DNA from: Muribaculaceae bacterium
GTDB lineage: Bacteria > Bacteroidota > Bacteroidia > Bacteroidales > Muribaculaceae
Direction: 5' to 3'
DNA length: 6,063 nucleotides
Assembly: GCA_021443235.1 (NCBI GenBank)
Contig: JABUUJ010000056.1
Span: forward strand, 7,346-13,408
Positions 1 through 3,769 of this stretch are shown one piece after another. The translations under genes and the position numbers were made by a program. Position 1 is the first letter of the stretch. Each line of letters opens with the position of its first letter. The notes beneath the pieces were generated by a model. The model saw nothing but the letters and a program-made list of their open reading frames with translations, had not been told where the DNA came from and made no database searches.

Positions 1-70
1 CTATGGCATCCTGTCACGAGTCACATAGACCTTCTATTAATCAAGGTCAAATAGTATATGGTTGCCTTAA

Positions 71-153
71 ATTTTGGTATAACGTGAGTTTTTGGTCAAA
101 AAAATTTTGGTATAACGTGAGTTTTTGGTCAAAAAAATTTTGGTATAACGTGG
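71..153. repeat. 33-bp AT-rich tandem repeat, about 2.5 copies
   Basis: Two identical 33-bp units (71-103 and 104-136) are followed by a partial third that matches for 16 bases from 137 and then decays. Each unit holds ATTTTGGTATAACGTG followed by a small dyad, TTTTG-GT-CAAAA. The period is a multiple of three, so one frame reads through all copies as a repeated 11-residue peptide (see findings). The array lies directly upstream of the ATPase gene and its last copy merges into the putative promoter. This suggests a regulatory array or the edge of an inserted cassette. The repeat itself is seen directly; its role is inferred. Confidence 0.95.
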
Positions 154-169
154 TTTTGTTATAATTTTG
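139..169 (+). promoter_or_regulatory. Putative Bacteroidetes-type promoter of the ATPase gene
   Basis: TAATTTTG at 162-169 fits the Bacteroidetes -7 consensus TAnnTTTG exactly. A TTTG at 139-142 sits 19 bases upstream, matching the -33 element and its usual spacing. Transcription would start near 174-177, leaving a leader of roughly 15-20 bases before the ATG at 193. The -33 element lies in the third 33-bp repeat copy and the -7 box in its decayed tail. An inverted repeat, TATAAC (144-149) and GTTATA (158-163), overlaps the -7 box and could be an operator. No start site has been mapped. Confidence 0.55.
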
Positions 170-192
170 CAGTGATAAATTATTGATTTAAA

Positions 193-1530
193 ATGAGAAA
201 TCTATTTGATAGAAAGGCTTATGCCAAAATGCTGCAATGGAAGGCTGAGTCAAAAGGCACAACGGCATTGTTAATCAAGGGGGCACGTCGTGTTGGGAAG
301 TCAACTTTAGTTGAGACTTTTGCTAAAAAAGAGTATGACTCTCATATTTTCATCGACTTTTCGATTGCGCCACCCGAAATTCATGAGATATTCAATAATA
401 TTTCGGATTTGAACTCCGTTTTTTTGAAGCTTCAGGCCTATTACAATGTCTCGCTCAAGAAGCGCCGGTCTGTTATAGTTTTTGATGAGGTGCAACGTCA
501 GCCGCTTGCTCGTCAGGCAATAAAACATCTTGTAAAAGACGGACGGTACGACTATATTGAGACTGGGTCACTCATTTCGATTAGGCAAAATGTGAAAGAT
601 ATTGTAATTCCCAGCGAGGAATATCGTATTTCTCTTAATCCACTTGATTTTGAGGAATTTATGTGGGCGATAGGAAAGAAAATGTCGTTTGACTATGTTC
701 GCAGTTGTTTCGAGGAGAAGAAACCGTTGGGCGACGTTTTGCACCGAAGACTAATGCAGGATTTCAGACTGTATGTTCTTGTGGGTGGTATGCCACAGGC
801 CGTTAACGCCTATCTTGACAAGAACGATTTTACTGTAGTTGATAATGTTAAGCGTTCAATTCTTGAATTATATGATGATGACTTCATGCGTATTGACGGC
901 ACAGGCCGATCTTCTCGCATGTTTAAAGCTGTGCCACAGCAATTGGCTTCAAATTTGATGAGATACCGCATAGGCAATGTGCTTGGAAGGAATAGCCGCC
1001 CATCTTTGCTGGAAGACACGATTATAAATATGGGCGATTCTATGACAGTGTCGATTTCTTATCATGCTAACGATCCTAATGTGGGGATGGCGCTGCATGG
1101 CTCACTTGACCGATTCAAGTTGTATCTGGCTGATACTGGCTTATTTGTAACTCTTGCCTTTATGGATAAGGATATGACCGAGAATGTGATTTATAAAAAA
1201 ATGCTATCTAATAAGTTGAGTGCCGATTTGGGATATGTGTATGAGAACGTCGTTGCTCAAATGCTTCGTGCCGCGGGTCATAACAATTTCTACTATACTT
1301 TTCCTAAAGATGACACCCATCTTTACGAAATTGATTTCTTGATTACAAAAGGCTCTAAGGTTCTGCCTATTGAGGTAAAGTCATCAGGCTATAAGACACA
1401 TAAATCGCTTGATGCCTTTAGCGAGAAATTCTCTGATAGGGTGCTAAACAAGATTCTTATTTATACAAAGGATTTGAGGTGTGAAGGAGACGTATTGTTT
1501 ATTCCCGTATATATGACAGGGCTATTATAA
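193..1530 (+). CDS. AAA_14/DUF4143 family ATP-binding protein
   Basis: A 445-residue P-loop ATPase of the AAA_14 plus DUF4143 type, about the usual family length and apparently intact. Walker A is GARRVGKST at residues 30-38; Walker B is VIVFDE at 94-99; ETGS around 123-126 fits the sensor region. The DUF4143 part shows VGGMPQAV (197-204) and KLYLADTGLF (309-318). Near the C-terminus, E379/D381 followed by E394-V-K396 resembles the D...ExK active site of restriction-endonuclease-like nucleases, as is usual in this family. There is no signal peptide or membrane segment, so it is probably cytoplasmic. The cellular role of these proteins is not established; they are often present in many copies per genome in anaerobes. 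The start at 193 is the first ATG after the promoter and gives the normal N-terminus (MRNLFDRKAY). No Shine-Dalgarno sequence is visible. Codon use is AT-rich (ATT, AAA, TTT, GAT), unlike the GC-rich genes downstream, which suggests horizontal acquisition. Confidence 0.93.
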   Translation: MRNLFDRKAYAKMLQWKAESKGTTALLIKGARRVGKSTLVETFAKKEYDSHIFIDFSIAPPEIHEIFNNISDLNSVFLKLQAYYNVSLKKRRSVIVFDEVQRQPLARQAIKHLVKDGRYDYIETGSLISIRQNVKDIVIPSEEYRISLNPLDFEEFMWAIGKKMSFDYVRSCFEEKKPLGDVLHRRLMQDFRLYVLVGGMPQAVNAYLDKNDFTVVDNVKRSILELYDDDFMRIDGTGRSSRMFKAVPQQLASNLMRYRIGNVLGRNSRPSLLEDTIINMGDSMTVSISYHANDPNVGMALHGSLDRFKLYLADTGLFVTLAFMDKDMTENVIYKKMLSNKLSADLGYVYENVVAQMLRAAGHNNFYYTFPKDDTHLYEIDFLITKGSKVLPIEVKSSGYKTHKSLDAFSEKFSDRVLNKILIYTKDLRCEGDVLFIPVYMTGLL

Positions 1531-1552
1531 GCTAAGCTATTATGCCCTTTTT
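1519..1552 (+). terminator. Weak candidate terminator after the ATPase gene
   Basis: GGGC (1519-1522) pairs with GCCC (1544-1547), and five T residues follow at 1548-1552. The AT-rich interior pairs only imperfectly. The hairpin would start inside the last codons of the ATPase gene and contain its stop. Position and T-run fit an intrinsic terminator, but the stem is poor. The rest of the gap up to 1696 is AT-rich with a G-rich patch at 1618-1638 and no clear -7/-33 pair, although porV presumably has its own promoter there. Confidence 0.35.
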
Positions 1553-1696
1553 CCCTTACTTTTTTATGAAAAAACATCCATGTTGGTGTTGTGTATATAG
1601 GAATATTAAAACGAAAGGTGGAAAAAAGTGGGGGGCGACACAATAAAAAGGCGGTAGGGTAGTTTATATAATTAGGTAAATATAAACTTTATCGTA

Positions 1697-2914
1697 ATGA
1701 ATATAGTTTCAAAAACTGCAATAATGGTTGCGCTGGCAGTTGCCTCGACTGCTGTGGCTGTGGCCGATGACATTAAGACCGAGGACTTTAACCCCATCTC
1801 CACGGGTGTGGCATCGCTCGGCATTACTCCCGACGCGCGTGGCGCCTCGATGGGCGACATGGGTGTTGCGTCGGACCCCGACGTGAACTCCCAGTACTGG
1901 AATCCGTCGAAATATGCGTTTGCCTACAGCACCGCAGGCATTGGACTCTCCTACACCCCGTGGCTGCGCAAAATCGTTAACGACATCTTCCTTGCCAACC
2001 TTGCCGGATACTACAAGATAGGTAGCGGCGACAACCAGGCGGTGAGCCTCTCGATGCGCTATTTCTCGCTGGGCGAGATTTCTACGAGCGACCCCGGTGG
2101 AGCCGTGATGGCAAGTATCAACCCCTTTGAGTTGGCGGTCGACGTGGGCTACTCGCGCAAGCTCAGCGAGAAGTTCTCGATGGGTGTGGCTCTGCGCTAC
2201 ATCTACAGCGACCTCGCCTATGGCGGCGACTCGCAGAGTCCTGAGCAGAGCAAGGGCGCCTCGGCATTTGGTGCCGACATCAGCGGCTACTTCTGCACCT
2301 ATCCTGTGATAGGACGCAACGAGTGCCAGTGGACCGTGGGTTTCAATATCTCAAACATCGGCTCAAAGGTGAACTATAACAGCGGCAATGACCCCGCCTT
2401 CTTGCCCACCAACCTGCGTCTGGGCACCGCCTTCACCTTCCCGCTGGCCGACTATCACAACCTCACTTTGGGCGTTGACTTCAACAAGCTGCTCGTGCCC
2501 GCAAAGCCACGCCAGCAAGACTACCTCACGCCCGAGGGAGCCTACGACTATGAGGCCTACAGCGACGCGCTCCAGAAGTGGAAAGACATGTCGCCCATCA
2601 CGGGCATATTCAAGTCGTTTACCGACGCTCCCGGAGGCTTCAAGGAGGAGATTAAGGAGATTAACTACTCGATAGGTGCCGAGTATGCCTACAACCAGCA
2701 GTTCTTCTTGCGCGGTGGTTATTTCCACGAGAGCAGGAGCAAGGGTAACCGCCAGTACTTCGGCTTCGGCGCAGGCTTCTCGCTCAATGTGATACGCCTT
2801 GACGCGTCCTACATGATCGCGACCGCTCAGCAGAGCCCGCTCGACCAGACGCTGCGTTTCACCGTGACCTTCGACCTCGACGGCATCAAGAACCTTTTTA
2901 ACCGTCGCAGGTAA
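1697..2914 (+). CDS. porV: T9SS outer-membrane protein PorV (LptO)
   Basis: A 405-residue protein, close to the roughly 390 residues of Porphyromonas gingivalis PorV. Residues 1-23 form a signal peptide (K6, hydrophobic core 8-22, AVA before D24). The family signature follows at about 44-75: TPDARGASMGDMGVAS, DPDVNSQYWNP and SKYAF. The remainder has the alternating polar/aromatic pattern of an outer-membrane beta-barrel of the FadL-like class, ending in strands such as QTLRFTVTFDL before a basic tail NRRR. In characterised Bacteroidetes, PorV binds cargo leaving the SprA/Sov translocon through the cargo C-terminal signal. It carries that cargo to the PorU-containing attachment complex on the cell surface. 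The start at 1697 keeps the basic n-region of the signal peptide; the in-frame ATG at 1724 would lose it. No Shine-Dalgarno sequence is seen. The gene is GC-rich and followed by a strong terminator. porU, a usual neighbour, is not in the window. The related PorQ is less likely given the DPDVNSQYWNP signature. Confidence 0.9.
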   Translation: MNIVSKTAIMVALAVASTAVAVADDIKTEDFNPISTGVASLGITPDARGASMGDMGVASDPDVNSQYWNPSKYAFAYSTAGIGLSYTPWLRKIVNDIFLANLAGYYKIGSGDNQAVSLSMRYFSLGEISTSDPGGAVMASINPFELAVDVGYSRKLSEKFSMGVALRYIYSDLAYGGDSQSPEQSKGASAFGADISGYFCTYPVIGRNECQWTVGFNISNIGSKVNYNSGNDPAFLPTNLRLGTAFTFPLADYHNLTLGVDFNKLLVPAKPRQQDYLTPEGAYDYEAYSDALQKWKDMSPITGIFKSFTDAPGGFKEEIKEINYSIGAEYAYNQQFFLRGGYFHESRSKGNRQYFGFGAGFSLNVIRLDASYMIATAQQSPLDQTLRFTVTFDLDGIKNLFNRRR

Positions 2915-2950
2915 CACTCAGCACAATCGACTTTTCGACCTTTTAACGTT

Positions 2951-2993
2951 AAGGTCCTTATGGTCTTAACGGCCTTAAGGACCTTTGTTTTTT
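2951..2993 (+). terminator. Strong intrinsic terminator after porV
   Basis: AAGGTCCTTA (2951-2960) is perfectly complementary to TAAGGACCTT (2976-2985). After a T-T mismatch, two inner G-C pairs (2962-2963 with 2973-2974) extend the stem, leaving a 9-base loop. A T-rich tract (TTTGTTTTTT) overlaps and follows the stem to 2993. The reverse strand has no comparable T-run, so it should act on + strand transcripts only. It lies 37 bases after the porV stop and implies that ispF is transcribed separately. Confidence 0.88.
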
Positions 2994-2995
2994 AA

Positions 2996-3040
2996 GACCT
3001 TGACTATGACTTTGACATTGACCTTGACTTTGACCTTGAC
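2996..3040. repeat. 6-bp degenerate tandem array (GACNTT)n
   Basis: Seven and a half hexamers in a row: GACCTT, GACTAT, GACTTT, GACATT, GACCTT, GACTTT, GACCTT, GAC. GAC is invariant and the other half varies. The array starts directly after the T-tract of the porV terminator. It could be read as alternating Asp and hydrophobic codons, but an in-frame TAA precedes it and no start codon is nearby, so I treat it as non-coding. Function unknown. Confidence 0.9.
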
Positions 3041-3044
3041 CGGT

Positions 3045-3080
3045 CGTTATAATCGTTATAATCGTTACAGTCGTCACCCT
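3045..3080. repeat. 9-bp tandem array (CGTTATAAT)
   Basis: Two perfect copies of CGTTATAAT (3045-3053, 3054-3062) are followed by two decayed ones, CGTTACAGT and CGTCACCCT. The TATAAT strings look like -10 boxes, but Bacteroidetes promoters need TAnnTTTG, which is absent, so I do not call a promoter here. Function unknown. Confidence 0.85.
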
Positions 3081-3101
3081 CGAAATCTCAAAAATCTCTC
3101 T

Positions 3102-3143
3102 AAACTATAAACAATAAACTATAAACAATAAACTATAAACTCT
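3102..3143. repeat. 14-bp A-rich tandem array in the ispF leader
   Basis: Three copies with period 14: AAACTATAAACAAT at 3102-3115 and 3116-3129, and AAACTATAAACTCT at 3130-3143. It ends 21 bases before the ispF ATG and is therefore probably within the ispF leader or promoter region. A 22-base segment (3114-3135) recurs exactly ahead of the glycosidase gene at 3732-3753. A-rich leaders help ribosome recruitment in Bacteroidetes, which lack strong Shine-Dalgarno sites, so this could be a translation enhancer. That role is inferred. Confidence 0.9.
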
Positions 3144-3164
3144 CAACTTTACTAAAACGACTTG

Positions 3165-3647
3165 ATGAACTACAGAATAGGAATGGGATATGACGTGCAC
3201 CGCCTTGTTGAAGGCCGCGAGCTGTGGCTGTGCGGTGTGAAAATTGAGCACTCGCTGGGGCTGCTGGGCCACAGCGATGCCGATGTCGCAATTCATGCGC
3301 TGTGCGATGCCCTGCTGGGTGCCGCATGCCTGCGCGACATAGGGTATCACTTCCCCGATACCGACCCGCAATACAAGGGCATTGACAGCCGCAAACTCCT
3401 TGTTGAGGTGATGCGCCTCCTTGCCGAAAAGGGTTACCAGCTGGGCAATTGCGACATCACAATCTGCGCCGAGCGGCCCAAAATCAACCCCCACATCCCG
3501 GCAATGCAGGCCGAGCTCGCCCGTTGCATGAACTGCGATCCCTCGCAGGTCTCGATCAAAGCCACCACCACCGAGCGACTGGGCTTCGTTGGCCGCGAGG
3601 AAGGCATCGCCGCCCACGCCGTCGCTCTTTTAATTCATAATTCTTAA
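3165..3647 (+). CDS. ispF: 2-C-methyl-D-erythritol 2,4-cyclodiphosphate synthase
   Basis: A 160-residue cytoplasmic enzyme of the MEP pathway. It converts CDP-methylerythritol 2-phosphate to methylerythritol 2,4-cyclodiphosphate with release of CMP, supplying isoprenoid precursors. The family is a homotrimer with metal-bound sites at subunit interfaces. Visible motifs: GMGYDVHRL (6-14) with metal ligands D10 and H12, HSDADV (36-41), H44 as third metal ligand, DIG (58-60), FPDTD (63-67), and the nucleotide-binding KATTTERLGFVGREEGIA (132-149). Length is normal. I chose ATG 3165; a TTG directly before it (3162) could also initiate but adds only one residue. No Shine-Dalgarno sequence is present. 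The usual LGDIG appears as LRDIG (R57), a mild deviation. The final residues LIHNS and the stop fall within a 14-bp direct repeat. A terminator separates it from porV, so the neighbourhood looks conserved rather than co-transcribed. Confidence 0.96.
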   Translation: MNYRIGMGYDVHRLVEGRELWLCGVKIEHSLGLLGHSDADVAIHALCDALLGAACLRDIGYHFPDTDPQYKGIDSRKLLVEVMRLLAEKGYQLGNCDITICAERPKINPHIPAMQAELARCMNCDPSQVSIKATTTERLGFVGREEGIAAHAVALLIHNS

Positions 3648-3656
3648 TTCATAATT
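3630..3656. repeat. 14-bp direct repeat overlapping the ispF stop
   Basis: TTAATTCATAATTC (3630-3643) is followed at once by a second copy matching over 13 bases (3644-3656). The first copy encodes the last residues of IspF and the second supplies its TAA stop (3645-3647). Duplication within such a repeat would shift where the protein ends by only a few residues. It does not form a good hairpin with a T-run, so I do not call it a terminator. Confidence 0.85.
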
Positions 3657-3670
3657 GGCTTCGCTCCACT

Positions 3671-3705
3671 TCGCCTAAGCGTCTATGCGCCTAAGCGCCT
3701 CTGCG
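3671..3705. repeat. 8-bp degenerate tandem array (GCGYCTAW)
   Basis: Units TCGCCTAA, GCGTCTAT, GCGCCTAA, GCGCCTCT and a final GCG run head to tail between ispF and the glycosidase gene. Individual units can pair weakly (CGC with GCG around a CTAA loop), and AAAAAA follows at 3706-3711. No T-run follows, so it is not a convincing terminator. Function unknown. Confidence 0.85.
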
Positions 3706-3731
3706 AAAAAACCTCCCCCCCTCTATAAACC

Positions 3732-3753
3732 ATAAACTATAAACAATAAACTA
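3732..3753. repeat. Second copy of the A-rich leader repeat, before the glycosidase gene
   Basis: These 22 bases are identical to 3114-3135 in the ispF leader. They end 16 bases before the ATG at 3770 and are followed by a further A/C-rich stretch (CTAAACAAAAC). The same element standing just ahead of two unrelated genes suggests either a mobile or slippage-derived repeat, or a shared 5' leader that promotes translation. No TAnnTTTG promoter was found next to it. Confidence 0.85.
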
Positions 3754-3769
3754 AACAAAACATTCTCTC

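Noticed and set aside
71..153. CRISPR array
   Set aside because: The copies are directly adjacent without unique spacers and there are no cas genes, so it is a plain tandem repeat.
2363..2917. 184-codon open frame on the minus strand
   Set aside because: Antisense shadow of porV with low-complexity Val/Glu/Leu composition and no recognisable motif.
3045..3062. TATAAT boxes as promoters for ispF
   Set aside because: They are part of a 9-bp tandem repeat, lack the Bacteroidetes TAnnTTTG form, and have no -33 partner at proper spacing.
3162..3164. TTG as the ispF start
   Set aside because: An ATG follows directly and gives the normal IspF N-terminus; TTG would only add one residue.
3105..3617. 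170-codon open frame on the minus strand
   Set aside because: Antisense shadow of ispF; its C-terminus is just the translated 14-bp leader repeat.
3671..3720. Terminator after ispF
   Set aside because: The CGC/GCG pairings are short and the following tract is A- and C-rich on the + strand, not T-rich.
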